A stretch of DNA of 64,000 nucleotides from Rubripirellula sp. (GTDB lineage: Bacteria; Planctomycetota; Planctomycetia; Pirellulales; Pirellulaceae). Shown in pieces: positions 36,001 to 44,749 of the stretch. Numbering within the stretch: the first letter of the stretch is position 1; each line of letters opens with the position of its first letter. The notes below the pieces were generated by a model. The model did not search any database. It had not been told where the DNA came from and saw nothing but the letters and a program-made list of their open reading frames with translations. Both the position numbers and the translations under genes were made by a program. The stretch lies in the NCBI GenBank assembly GCA_012270065.1, contig JAAXJB010000112.1, positions 1 to 64,000 of the forward strand, given 5' to 3'.

Positions 36001-37925
36001 CTGCTCTTAACGCCACCCAACTCAATGCCACGGCCAATGTGTCAGGCGAGTTTGTATACACACCGCCTGCAGGCACCGAACTGGATGCTGGCCCAAGTCA
36101 GGTCTTACAAGTCACATTCAATCCAGACGACACAGCTTTTGAATCTGTATCGACAAGTGTCACAATCAATGTTCTCAAAGCCACACCGGCAATCACATGG
36201 AACGACCCTGCAGACATTGCAGTCGGCACGCCTCTGACTGGAATGCAACTCAACGCGACCAGCCCTGTGCCGGGCAGCTTCAACTACACACCAGATTTTG
36301 GGGCCATTCTTGAAAGCGGCAACAACCAACTGCTCACCACAAGCTTTACTCCGGACGACACCGACAATTATGAAAATAACACCGCTCAGGTAACGATCGA
36401 TGTCATTGACACGCAGGACTATGGAGACGCCCCTGCGATTTATCCCGTGACGCTGGCGGACAATGGAGCAAGACATCTCATCGGATCATTGAGGCTGGGA
36501 ACAGCAGTCGATGATGAAAGTGATGGACAGGCAAGTAGCGATGCATCCGCAGACGGGAACGATGATGATGGAATCCTGCAGCTTTCTGATGCAATCACTC
36601 TTGCAACCAGTGACAGTCGGTCCAGTTTCGAAATACTGGCGTCCGGCACGGGAAAACTGGACGCATGGATCGACTTCAACGGTGATGGAGACTGGACAGA
36701 TCCCAATGAACAGATAGCAGTCAATTTCGATGTCACAGCTGGCAGCAACCTGCTTTCCTATGTGATTCCATCAGGCTCCACTGTTGGTCAGACCGCAGCC
36801 AGATTCCGTCTCAGTTCCTCTGGTGGACTCGCGCCAACCGGCGCTGCAAGTGACGGAGAAGTCGAAGACTACATGATCACTCTCGTTGACGGATCGAATC
36901 CGCAGGACATCAACATCGATCTGGCCGGCAGCGAAAACAGCATATTTGTCGACGATGCGCAATTCGTTGCAGCGATTCAATCTGTTGAAATTCTGCGAAT
37001 TGACATCAACACACTCAGCACGCTGACGCTGACAGGGCGAGATAACGACCAGACACTCACTCTCAACGTTGATGACATCACTTCAATCACTGCTTCCAGC
37101 ATGACCGTCCATGGTGGAGGCGGAAGCAACCGGATCCAGCTTCTCGGCGAATCCGCCTCACTTGATCTGACTGACTCTGCGATCGCAGTGGAACGATTCC
37201 AGACACTCGATCTGACTGGCTCCGTGAGTCAGATCATCACGCTCGATGGTGATACCATCGTGAGCATGAACCCTGACAACAAAGAAGTCACCGTGCTGAT
37301 GGCCGATGGCGATCAACTCCGATTCAATGACCTCAGTGAATGGAACCTGGAACCTGCGACACTTACTGCAGACACATTCCTGCAGACGGCTTTGCACCAG
37401 ACCAACAGTTCGATCATCCATGTGGATTCGGCCAGCCCATGGCAGAACTTTCTCAGACCAACCGACATCAATGGCGATAATCAGGTAACCACATTGGATG
37501 CTCTCATCGTCATCAACGAAATCGCTCGCAGAGCCTACTCGGACGAAAACACATCCGCGTTGTTTGACCCCATCACTCTGGGTAATTTTCCTGATTTGTA
37601 CTTTGATCAGACGGGGGATGGTTTGATCACCACCTTCGATGCTCTGCAGGTTCTCAATCATTTGGCCCGGAACTCTGGCGAAGGAGAGTTTGCGGGAATT
37701 TCCCATGATCTTGCTGCAGCACACGCAAATGCAAATGCGGGCGCCCACGTCCACCACTCGCGAGTTTCACGACATCAAAGCCACATTCAATCACGCGTTG
37801 CTTCTTTCCAGGAAGCTCGCCAATGGGAATCAATTGAACGGGAAAAGAGGGAAGATGAAAATGCCGAGAGCGTGGACCAATTGCTAGCAGACCTCGGTTT
37901 CATGGCACAACTCGGCATTCGCTAG
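33009..37925 (+). CDS. Giant multidomain surface protein with metallopeptidase-like motif, GEVED and dockerin-like modules
   Basis: 1638 residues, plus strand, ATG 33009. The N-terminus is basic and carries the planctomycete motif RLEDRNLLA (about 36-44). Residues about 45-330 contain HELVHMLG (His177, Glu178, His181, Gly184), a zinc-peptidase-like helix, and YDRFLSDLNG. The position where metzincins have their third ligand holds Ser. Next come two HYR-like modules (about 338-505), a parallel beta-helix region starting with SLREAIELAN (about 525-900), three MBG-like repeats of about 75 residues each (about 907-1135, with GTPLTATQLNATA), a GEVED module (DYGDAPAIYP to DGEVEDY, 1137-1296) and a dockerin type I-like pair of calcium loops (DINGDNQVTTLD and DQTGDGLITTFD, about 1485-1560). 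Likely secreted or cell-surface. Peptidase activity is not proven. Confidence 0.9.
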   Translation: MPRRRRPNRTQQTRLRHGRGRIQRSPVRHRTLRTERLEDRNLLAVTFEFNFLGGTSVGFNDPIMGGAYQAALEAAATRLGNDILHDATIEVDVSSNTFNGTTLGTSTSNVGPFVPEGGFVHRVVPSKILGEGDLNGSETDAIMTIYFFSGSDPYTYILDPAESDEPGEIDFQAVMYHELVHMLGFTSNTHSNGRDDSGNGITTPGTWAPYDRFLSDLNGNRFINADTSSPFVYLMDFTQWNAHSTGGAGPNAGLFFDGPTAKAVYGNRVPLYSPATFSLSSSVSHLDCENYPNGNYVFSPRTHPMCHVAVTGASPQGLTLVEKAILADTGMMLREDVPPTITAPRNITVEANTTGGFTGTNQDILDFLAEATAEDVFDPNPVIENDKPETLSLGANSIGFTATDLSGNTASTTALITVSDTTAPSFSLSPTLTIHANTPMGADLQHPDLLELILQNASDVADDTLSVTADTELFPIGDSVVTFTVTDDSGNSSQASTTLTVTDESLVVTTLEDELDADPENNPTDLSLREAIELANQNPDFTLIQIDSSLNGTIAMNELLGSLSITASSGLYGLGATATILDAQGHSRVLDISGSQTSVFLDGLTISGGETEAGGEGGAGIRFNSPNKLSIHASHIIDNTTSGDGATGAGIQMQQGDLWITDSWINSNLTAGATAGGGGIWSQASVAIRSSTVSGNSTEGTDARGAGIQLQGGRLEMVNATVSGNDTLDADGAGIHGAGTDIAIKNSTIVNNIASDVGGGIAMPAGGSAILTIRNSVIAQNTDNGTSPDFTGTGILLQSDAVTYSLIGDNAGTTLTESQTAHPSTGNLVGDATGAGVIDPLLLALSDHGGPTPTQPPEPNSPLIDAGAPDFSPDDFVPALEYDQRGDPFARVRTRLDIGAVETLIPLLIDWPTPEDIAVGTPLTATQLNATANISGTFEYTPPAGTVLGLGANQLLSATFTPDNQELYSPTDTTVTINVTSSTPSLSWNTPADIVYGTALNATQLNATANVSGEFVYTPPAGTELDAGPSQVLQVTFNPDDTAFESVSTSVTINVLKATPAITWNDPADIAVGTPLTGMQLNATSPVPGSFNYTPDFGAILESGNNQLLTTSFTPDDTDNYENNTAQVTIDVIDTQDYGDAPAIYPVTLADNGARHLIGSLRLGTAVDDESDGQASSDASADGNDDDGILQLSDAITLATSDSRSSFEILASGTGKLDAWIDFNGDGDWTDPNEQIAVNFDVTAGSNLLSYVIPSGSTVGQTAARFRLSSSGGLAPTGAASDGEVEDYMITLVDGSNPQDINIDLAGSENSIFVDDAQFVAAIQSVEILRIDINTLSTLTLTGRDNDQTLTLNVDDITSITASSMTVHGGGGSNRIQLLGESASLDLTDSAIAVERFQTLDLTGSVSQIITLDGDTIVSMNPDNKEVTVLMADGDQLRFNDLSEWNLEPATLTADTFLQTALHQTNSSIIHVDSASPWQNFLRPTDINGDNQVTTLDALIVINEIARRAYSDENTSALFDPITLGNFPDLYFDQTGDGLITTFDALQVLNHLARNSGEGEFAGISHDLAAAHANANAGAHVHHSRVSRHQSHIQSRVASFQEARQWESIEREKREDENAESVDQLLADLGFMAQLGIR

Positions 37926-38117
37926 CCAGGATCGCCTGTCAAAGCGTCGCCTCTGGAAAGACCAATCCCTCTGCCGGCCCTAGTCGGGATTGCGTCAGCG
38001 GCGGTATTTGGGGTATTTGCAAAGATAACACGGGCAGTCTCTGTCCGTGGCATTGAGCCATGCTGTGTCCGAGGACGGGCGCGGCTCATCAGGCCCGATT
38101 TACCAGGCTCACGGAAG

Positions 38118-40049
38118 ATGCCCCCAAGAACCAGTCGTTTTCTATCCACCCTTGCCTTCCTGTTCCTGCTGACAATCACCACCGGTGAATGCCAGTCGGT
38201 CGAGGGCGATGCGGCCAAACTCGACGAGTTGACATCCAATCAGGACTGGGATGGATCGATTGAGTTTGCGCGGAAAATCACATCCGATCCTGATCAAAAT
38301 GAGGATCTGACTTATGCCTTGGCGCGTCTGGCTCGTGGCTTGCAAAACGCAGGAAAGGTGAAGATAGCGGCTGAGTTTTATCAACTTGCTGTCGATTCAT
38401 CGCAACTTCCAACGGCCTCCAACTTGACTGCCAGTGACAGGACACTGATTCATCTGGCTGCCAGTGAGGTGATGGTGCAGAGTCAGAACATTCCAGCGGC
38501 TATCGCCTTGCTTGCACCTCTGCTTGATGGAGCATCAGATCCTGTCTCGGCGGCCCATGAAACCGAAACGGTCGATACCGGCGAAGCAAACCCCACGATC
38601 AGCGTTGATCCTTCCATCAGCGAACAACAGAAAAAAATTGCGGTGTGGGTTCTTCTCCGCGCGGGTTCGGCTTCACTGTCCCGCGGGGCAGCGTTGGACG
38701 CAAGCACCGCCTATTCGCTCGCACTGCGTCATGCTGACCAACAACAACGGCCACTGGCCCTTCTGGGCGATGCGTGGGCCACAGCGGTGCGAGACGAAAA
38801 GTCAGCTGCTGCGGTCAGCAAACTGTCCGACTTTGTTGATCAGTACCCGGATCACAAAGACGCACCGAACGCAGCTCGTGGATGTGCACAATGCCTGAAA
38901 AGAATGGGACGCGAGGCTGATTCGACGGCCATGCTGTCAGATCTGCTGCACCGTTGGCCAAACTCAGAAGCTGCATTGGAAGTGATCCGCATCCACGGCG
39001 ACCTTTCTCCAACCCTGATCCCCAGTGCAGTCCAATTCTGGGTCATCACGAAAGCGAAAGCAAACGATCTCAAATCGTTTGATACCCGCATTACCAGGAT
39101 GGGATTGCTGATCGCAGCTGACAAGTCCGAACTGGTTGCCTGGGCCAACCTTGCTTCGCACTTGGCGATCATTGACACCACTGGCCAAACAACTTCGGAT
39201 GTACTTAAACAGCTCGAGACCGCGAAGCTGACGTCGGATGCTGAACAACTGGCAGTGCAATTCATTTCGCCAACAGCGGAAAGGCCAGTGACCACCGCTG
39301 CACGAGAAGCAGCATGCCGATGGGCAGGACGAACATCCCGCTGGTCGATGCTCGCAGTAGCGTCAGAGGGCGAAGATCTTTCTTCCGACGATCCCACCCG
39401 CACTCTGTCGGTGGAACGGCTGTTTGCTGAAGCGCTGACTCAAACGGGTCAAACGAAGCTGGCTCACGCCTGGTGGGTTCATCTGGCAGATGTCCGTGCG
39501 ACGGGTGATTTCCGCATTCTGATTCGATGTGCCGAGACAGAAACCTCACATGGCAATGATTCCAGACTTGCTGAGGAACGAATTGCCGCTGCCCGCGTTG
39601 CAGCGGGTGACAACGCGACCAGCATCAATCTGGTCAAGATGCTTGAAGCGGAACTCGCAATTCGAAAATCAAATTTCGACGATGCTCGCGGAATCCTGGA
39701 ACTCGTGATCCGATCAACCGAACCGGTGCCTGAACTTCGAGGCAGGGCACAATGGCTAATCGGTGAAACGTGGTACATGCAACGTCAATACAAAAATGCA
39801 ATCGATGCTTACCGCAAGGTGGAGGCCATCGACAAGCGTGGCACCTGGACGGCGGCGGCCTTTCTGCAGGCAGGCAAAGCGTTTGAGCAACTGGGTGGAA
39901 TCAAAGAAGCCACCCTGTGCTATGTGACCTTACTGAACCGGTTTCCCGAAACTCAATACGCCGCACCAGCACAAAATCGTCTTGCGGCTTTATCGAATAA
40001 CGAATCACGTTCATCCTTTCCCTCCTCTCCACCAACAATCCGACGATGA
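38118..40049 (+). CDS. Exported TPR-repeat protein
   Basis: 643 residues. Signal peptide (FLSTLAFLFLLTITTGECQ). The remainder is helical, with TPR-like units at the start (about 25-110), in the middle (about 185-300) and at the end (about 550-630: ARGILELVIRS, AIDAYRKVEAID, EATLCYVTLLNRFPETQYA). The last unit resembles the BamD/YbgF type of TPR (RFPETQYAAPAQNRLA). Its stop overlaps the ExbB start (ATGA), so it is translationally coupled to the ExbB-ExbD pair and is probably a periplasmic partner of that motor. Confidence 0.87.
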   Translation: MPPRTSRFLSTLAFLFLLTITTGECQSVEGDAAKLDELTSNQDWDGSIEFARKITSDPDQNEDLTYALARLARGLQNAGKVKIAAEFYQLAVDSSQLPTASNLTASDRTLIHLAASEVMVQSQNIPAAIALLAPLLDGASDPVSAAHETETVDTGEANPTISVDPSISEQQKKIAVWVLLRAGSASLSRGAALDASTAYSLALRHADQQQRPLALLGDAWATAVRDEKSAAAVSKLSDFVDQYPDHKDAPNAARGCAQCLKRMGREADSTAMLSDLLHRWPNSEAALEVIRIHGDLSPTLIPSAVQFWVITKAKANDLKSFDTRITRMGLLIAADKSELVAWANLASHLAIIDTTGQTTSDVLKQLETAKLTSDAEQLAVQFISPTAERPVTTAAREAACRWAGRTSRWSMLAVASEGEDLSSDDPTRTLSVERLFAEALTQTGQTKLAHAWWVHLADVRATGDFRILIRCAETETSHGNDSRLAEERIAAARVAAGDNATSINLVKMLEAELAIRKSNFDDARGILELVIRSTEPVPELRGRAQWLIGETWYMQRQYKNAIDAYRKVEAIDKRGTWTAAAFLQAGKAFEQLGGIKEATLCYVTLLNRFPETQYAAPAQNRLAALSNNESRSSFPSSPPTIRR

Positions 40050-41065
40050 AACAACAGCTTCGGAAACCAACGCACAATCGTCTTCTGCCCGTCCGCGCGA
40101 AGTCACGCCGACATGCCTGGCAATTGATGTCACGCGTCATCCCTCTGGTCGTGCTATCGATCGCATCTTGCTGGTGGATGCTTGCAATGAGCCCGGCAAT
40201 GGGACAATTCCCCAGTCCGCCCAGCACAACGCCAGCACCTTTTCAGCCGGTCAATCAGAATTTCAATGCGTCGGGCACACCGACGATTCCATCAACGGCA
40301 ATTCCATCAACAGACTTTCAACCGTCGGCTGCCGCACAGAATTCGGATCAACAGACCACCGCCGATGCAGCGGGCACTGAATCCGGATGGAAATTACCCG
40401 CATTCCTGGAAAAGATCAGTGAAGGTGGCTGGTTAATGCTGCCGTTGGCGGCCTGTTGTCTGATCGTCTTCTCGCTTTCAGTCGAGAGGATGATCGCGCT
40501 TCGCCGTCGTCGCGTGATTCCTCGCCCATTCGTCCGTCGCTTCACAGAATGTGTCGAGGACGGGCAACTGAGCTACGAAGAAGCAACGGAACTCTGTGAA
40601 GAATATGATTGTCCTGTCGCTGAGGTTTTCAGAGCGGCAGTCCGACGCTGGGGACGTCCCATGTTTGAGGTGGAACAGGCAGTGATGGATGCCGGCGACC
40701 GGGTTGCTGACGGACTACGCCGTTTTCTGCGTGTCTTTCACGCAATCAGCAATGTCGCACCGTTGATCGGTCTTCTTGGCACGGTACTCGGAATGATCGA
40801 CTCTTTTGAAACCATCAGCACGCAAGCTTCTCTCGGACAACCCGAATCACTTGCTTCCGGTATCAGTGTCGCACTGCTGACCACCGCTGGTGGATTGACC
40901 GTCGCGATACCGGCGTACCTGGCCTACATGTACTTCAGCAGTAAATCCGACAGTTACCTCAATGAGATCGACAAACTGTGCCAAAGGGTCGTCGACTGCA
41001 TTTCGGCTGAGGGTCTTGAAAACGCTGGTGAGAAAAGTAGCAACCGCAAACGACGTGCTGCGTGA
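40046..41065 (+). CDS. exbB: MotA/TolQ/ExbB proton channel family protein
   Basis: 339 residues; the start overlaps the TPR gene by four bases. A hydrophobic segment near 30-50 is followed by a Pro/Gln/Ser-rich periplasmic linker (about 50-120). The ExbB core comes next: GGWLMLPLAACCLIVFSLSVERM (TM), a cytoplasmic helical loop with GRPMFEVEQAVMDAG, then HAISNVAPLIGLLGTVLGMIDSF and GISVALLTTAGGLTVAIPAYLAY (two TM helices). It forms a proton-driven stator with ExbD that energises an outer-membrane or periplasmic process. The N-terminal extension is longer than in classical ExbB. Confidence 0.92.
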   Translation: MKQQLRKPTHNRLLPVRAKSRRHAWQLMSRVIPLVVLSIASCWWMLAMSPAMGQFPSPPSTTPAPFQPVNQNFNASGTPTIPSTAIPSTDFQPSAAAQNSDQQTTADAAGTESGWKLPAFLEKISEGGWLMLPLAACCLIVFSLSVERMIALRRRRVIPRPFVRRFTECVEDGQLSYEEATELCEEYDCPVAEVFRAAVRRWGRPMFEVEQAVMDAGDRVADGLRRFLRVFHAISNVAPLIGLLGTVLGMIDSFETISTQASLGQPESLASGISVALLTTAGGLTVAIPAYLAYMYFSSKSDSYLNEIDKLCQRVVDCISAEGLENAGEKSSNRKRRAA

Positions 41066-41170
41066 TGCCGTCATTTTGTTCCAAGCCGACCTGAAAGCCC
41101 CCACAAAGAAAAACAACTGGAGCAGATTCGCTGCTCCTCCAACCATAATCTCTTATCCGGTGATGAGCTG

Positions 41171-41584
41171 ATGACGAACAGTCGAAGCAAGACAGAAGAA
41201 GCAACGATCAACCTGACACCCATGATCGATGTCGTGTTTCTGCTGGTGATCTTTTTTCTGGTTGGAAGTGAGTTCAGTGAGGCCGAGAGCAAAATACCAG
41301 TGAACGTTCCGACAGCTGGACAGATGCAGGCGATCACGCGAGGGCCGGATGAGCTGATCGTTGAAATCGCAGTTGATGACAGTGTTTCCCTGAACGGTGA
41401 AACGATGGAACTTGATCCGCTGCGTACCAAACTGAACCAATATCACACCAGTTACCCTGACGTGAAAGTAATCGTCCGTGGAGAAGCCACCGGTTCACTG
41501 CAAAGAACTGTCGAAGTCCTCCAAACGGTTCGTCGCAGTGGCATCCAGAACATCGGAATCTCAACCAAGAGGATGATTCGTTGA
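41171..41584 (+). CDS. exbD: ExbD/TolR biopolymer transport protein
   Basis: 137 residues, ATG with a GGTGA sequence seven bases upstream. The single N-terminal membrane helix contains the family motif NLTPMIDVVFLLVIFFLVG with the proton-carrying Asp (in PMIDVV). The periplasmic domain (about 45-137) has the DGxV-type strand pair and ends RRSGIQNIGISTK. It pairs with the upstream ExbB in a proton-driven motor. Stop (TGA 41582-41584) overlaps the TTG start of the next gene by four bases, so translation is coupled. Confidence 0.93.
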   Translation: MTNSRSKTEEATINLTPMIDVVFLLVIFFLVGSEFSEAESKIPVNVPTAGQMQAITRGPDELIVEIAVDDSVSLNGETMELDPLRTKLNQYHTSYPDVKVIVRGEATGSLQRTVEVLQTVRRSGIQNIGISTKRMIR

Positions 41585-43500
41585 TAGATCAAGCTCCTCT
41601 ATGGGCAGATCCTCGACTCACCTACACAGTAGCGGCTTTTGCTGTTTTGCTGCTGGTAGCAGCTATCTGGCTGTTTGGAAGAAAGAAACGTCAGGGACGT
41701 CAAGCTGGCGTGATCTGTCTGTCAATTTCAATCGTCCTGCATCTGGCACTCATCACGCTGGTTCCCAAGCTGCCTGCATTCCGCGGAAAAGGCGCACCTG
41801 CGGGCGATGCAACTTCCACCACAGAGGAAGCGCTGGCTTCATTCCAGTTTTTTGATCCGGACACAGAAGCTTCTGCAGCAGAACAGGAATCAACAACGGT
41901 CATAAGTCCATTGCCCATCAGTAATCTGGATGATCTACTCGGCCCGACTGACTCGCTCGCCGGGCTAACAGAAGCGGACACCCCAATTGACTCCGATTCA
42001 GCGAACCAGACTGAAACAACAAGTCAAACAGATCCCCAAAAAACGGAAGAAGAATCAGCTGACACGAATTCGTCGACACTTGACACGCTGGCAATGGAAT
42101 CCCTGATTCCACCTGACCTCTCCGACGCGACTGAACCATCAACAACCGATTCTGCTTCAGCCGCATCCAGCCTTGCCAGCAACATGAGCGCACAGCTTGA
42201 CGCTCTGCTGGAAGCTGCATTTACAGACAACCCGTCAAAAACTCCACTGATCCCCGATTCGCCACGAGAGGTTTCGCCACAGAACGATTCAGGGGCCATT
42301 GCCAAGGCCAGTCCACCACGTTCAACCAACGCAGCACCTTCCCAATTCGCCTCATCCAAAAGCGGACCAACGGGCGCAAAAAACGAGTCACCAGAAAGTG
42401 CATTTGCGAATCGCAGCGGTGAGGCAAAGACGACGGCCCTGCAACAGACCGGTGGCAGCGAGGAGACCGAAGCAGCTGTTGCATCAGCCTTACGATATCT
42501 GGCTCAAACCCAACAAGCCAACGGATCCTGGAATCCACAAACCACGGGAGCTGGCGTTGAACGCGCACCACTTGGTGTGAATCGTCATGGAGCGGGCGGA
42601 AGATCAGAAACAGCAATCACAGGCCTGGCCCTTCTGGCGATGATCGGAGCCGGTAACACTCACCAGCAAGGCAAGTACGCGGACAACGTCTACCGTGGTC
42701 TTGCATTTCTGATCAACTCTCAAAGTCGCGTTCCTCAAAGCATTGGATCTCTTTCCGGAGCCAACACCTCAGTTTACTCAGCAACTTACAGTCACGGGAT
42801 CGCTGCACTGGCGATGTGTGAAGCGGCTGCGATCACGCGTGATGCATCAGCTTTGGTATCGGCCCAGCGGGCGATCAACTACACGATGCAGATGCAGATT
42901 CCAGCCACCGGCGGTTGGCGTTACACACGGTACGACCGGGATGGTGACCTTAGCCAACTTGGCTGGCAAGCAATGGTTCTCGACGCTGGCCACCGTGCGA
43001 AGCTTCCGGTCAAGCAGCAGACGGTCAATGGAATCCAACGCTTCCTCAGAAGCGTTCGGGCGGGCCGTGGAGGATTGGCCTCTTACCGGCCACGCGAAGC
43101 CCCCACCCGGACCATGACAGCCGAGGCTTTGGCAACCCGGCTCTTGATCGGCGAGAATGTTCCTGCTGCCGAGATTGCCGAGGCCGAAACCTATCTGCTT
43201 CAACAGCCACCGGGTGTGGGTGCCGACAATTACTACTACTGGTATTACGCCACTCTGGCACTTCATCAACTTCAAGATGACGCGTGGCTTCAGTGGAACA
43301 CCGCGTTGAAAAGGCGATTACTTTCAACGCAGCGTCCTGACGGGCGATGGCCTTCCAATACGGTGTGGGGCGGTTATGGTGGAGAAATCTACACAACTTC
43401 GATGGCAACACTGTGCCTCGAGACCTACTACCGCCACGCGATACGGAAAAACAAAGCCCGCATCGCAACGCGTCCGCCAACGCAGACATTCCAACGGTGA
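41581..43500 (+). CDS. Membrane-anchored toroid (terpene-cyclase-like fold) protein coupled to ExbD
   Basis: 639 residues, TTG start inside the exbD stop. Two N-terminal membrane helices (about 17-35 and 43-62, VLLLVAAIWLFG and LSISIVLHLALITLVPKL) are followed by a long acidic, Ser/Thr/Glu-rich linker (about 65-290). The C-terminal half (about 295-620) is an alpha-alpha toroid of the squalene-cyclase/prenyltransferase type: VASALRYLAQTQQANGSW, GLALLAMIGAG, ALAMCEAAAIT, GGWRYTRYDRDGDLSQLGWQ, STQRPDGRWP. No DXDD catalytic motif was found, so it is probably a binding fold rather than a cyclase. I recall similar proteins beside ExbB/ExbD in planctomycetes. It sits where TonB would be expected. 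Confidence 0.85.
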   Translation: MIDQAPLWADPRLTYTVAAFAVLLLVAAIWLFGRKKRQGRQAGVICLSISIVLHLALITLVPKLPAFRGKGAPAGDATSTTEEALASFQFFDPDTEASAAEQESTTVISPLPISNLDDLLGPTDSLAGLTEADTPIDSDSANQTETTSQTDPQKTEEESADTNSSTLDTLAMESLIPPDLSDATEPSTTDSASAASSLASNMSAQLDALLEAAFTDNPSKTPLIPDSPREVSPQNDSGAIAKASPPRSTNAAPSQFASSKSGPTGAKNESPESAFANRSGEAKTTALQQTGGSEETEAAVASALRYLAQTQQANGSWNPQTTGAGVERAPLGVNRHGAGGRSETAITGLALLAMIGAGNTHQQGKYADNVYRGLAFLINSQSRVPQSIGSLSGANTSVYSATYSHGIAALAMCEAAAITRDASALVSAQRAINYTMQMQIPATGGWRYTRYDRDGDLSQLGWQAMVLDAGHRAKLPVKQQTVNGIQRFLRSVRAGRGGLASYRPREAPTRTMTAEALATRLLIGENVPAAEIAEAETYLLQQPPGVGADNYYYWYYATLALHQLQDDAWLQWNTALKRRLLSTQRPDGRWPSNTVWGGYGGEIYTTSMATLCLETYYRHAIRKNKARIATRPPTQTFQR

Positions 43501-44672
43501 ACCAAGCAGCTGAACTCGTCGAGAAACTGCAGCAAGCAGCGGCTGCTGCGGGTTTTTGCCAATTCGGAATCACACCTGCCGTACAGATTTCGGGTTATTC
43601 AGCTCTCGTCTCGTGGATCGAATCCGGTTACGCGGGTGAAATGCAATACTTTGCCAACCGCCAACAGGCATACCAGCATCCCAACGGAGTCCTGCAGGGA
43701 ACGAAATCCATCATCGCCCTCAGCTATCCCTATGAAGCAAGCTCCGCCATGGAATGCTCCAAGGGCATGGCACAAACGGCAAAGTATCTCTGGCCCGGCG
43801 TCGATTACCACGATGTCATTCATCCAAAACTCAAAGAATTGTGCAAGATCCTGACGATCCACGCGCCCTATTCAAAGGCACGTGGCGTCGTTGACACGGC
43901 ACCGCTGATGGAACGTGAAATTGCAGAACAAGCCGGGCTTGGATGGCAAGGAAAGAACACGTTGCTGCTGAACAAACATCATGGCAGCTACTTCTTTCTG
44001 GCGTGCATTCTGTCGACACTTGAGCTTCCAAGTGACGAAATTCGAAAAACCAACCATTGCGGAACGTGCAGGGCATGCCTTGATGCCTGCCCCACAGATG
44101 CGTTTCCTGAACCCGGTGTTCTTGATGCATCCCGTTGCATCAGTTATCTGACCATTGAACACCGCAGCCCAATTCCACGGCCGTTGCGAGAAGGCATCGG
44201 CAATTGGCTATTTGGCTGTGATGTTTGTCAGGAAGTGTGTCCATGGAATCGGAAACCGACGAGAAAGGCAGATCACCAAGTACGGCAGTCCGAGCAGAAA
44301 GCACTACAAAACGGACCAGAGCACAATTCGCTTCAACAAATCGATGCCATCAACCTGTTCGAGCTGGATGATGAACAATTCCGGCAACGCTTCAGGAAAA
44401 CGCCTCTGTGGCGTGCCCGTCGCCGCGGCATCCTCCGAAATGCAGCCATCGTACTTGGCAATCAAAAAAATCGATCGGCATTACCGGCCCTGCTGATCGG
44501 TCTCGAAGATAATGAAGCTCTCGTGCGTGGTGCAGCAGCCTGGGCATTGGGCAGCATTGGAGATGCATCGGTCAGATCAAAGCTTGAATCATGTCTGTCC
44601 CAGGAACAGGACCCAGAGGTTTGTGAAGAAATTGAGATCGCCTTATCCAGCCTGGCCGCTGCAAGCCAATGA
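43497..44672 (+). CDS. queG: Epoxyqueuosine reductase
   Basis: 391 residues from GTG 43497, whose bases overlap the stop of the previous gene (GTGA); the frame is open further upstream, but that part is not QueG-like. QueG is a cobalamin- and Fe-S-dependent enzyme that reduces epoxyqueuosine to queuosine in tRNA. The catalytic Asp lies in VDTAPLMERE (Asp133). Two [4Fe-4S] motifs are present: CGTCRACLDACP (Cys188, 191, 194, 198) and CDVCQEVCPWN. A HEAT-like repeat (ALVRGAAAWALGSIGD) ends the protein, as usual. It is probably cotranscribed with the ExbB group by position only. Confidence 0.94.
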   Translation: MNQAAELVEKLQQAAAAAGFCQFGITPAVQISGYSALVSWIESGYAGEMQYFANRQQAYQHPNGVLQGTKSIIALSYPYEASSAMECSKGMAQTAKYLWPGVDYHDVIHPKLKELCKILTIHAPYSKARGVVDTAPLMEREIAEQAGLGWQGKNTLLLNKHHGSYFFLACILSTLELPSDEIRKTNHCGTCRACLDACPTDAFPEPGVLDASRCISYLTIEHRSPIPRPLREGIGNWLFGCDVCQEVCPWNRKPTRKADHQVRQSEQKALQNGPEHNSLQQIDAINLFELDDEQFRQRFRKTPLWRARRRGILRNAAIVLGNQKNRSALPALLIGLEDNEALVRGAAAWALGSIGDASVRSKLESCLSQEQDPEVCEEIEIALSSLAAASQ

Positions 44673-44749
44673 GTTGACCACACCAAATCCCGTCAATTAA
44701 ACAATGGAATTCCGTCAGCCACTCCTCCTGATTGAGAACACACAGTCAC

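Noticed and set aside
37158..37757. 199-residue minus-strand frame over the end of the giant protein
   Set aside because: Antisense to the dockerin-like module.
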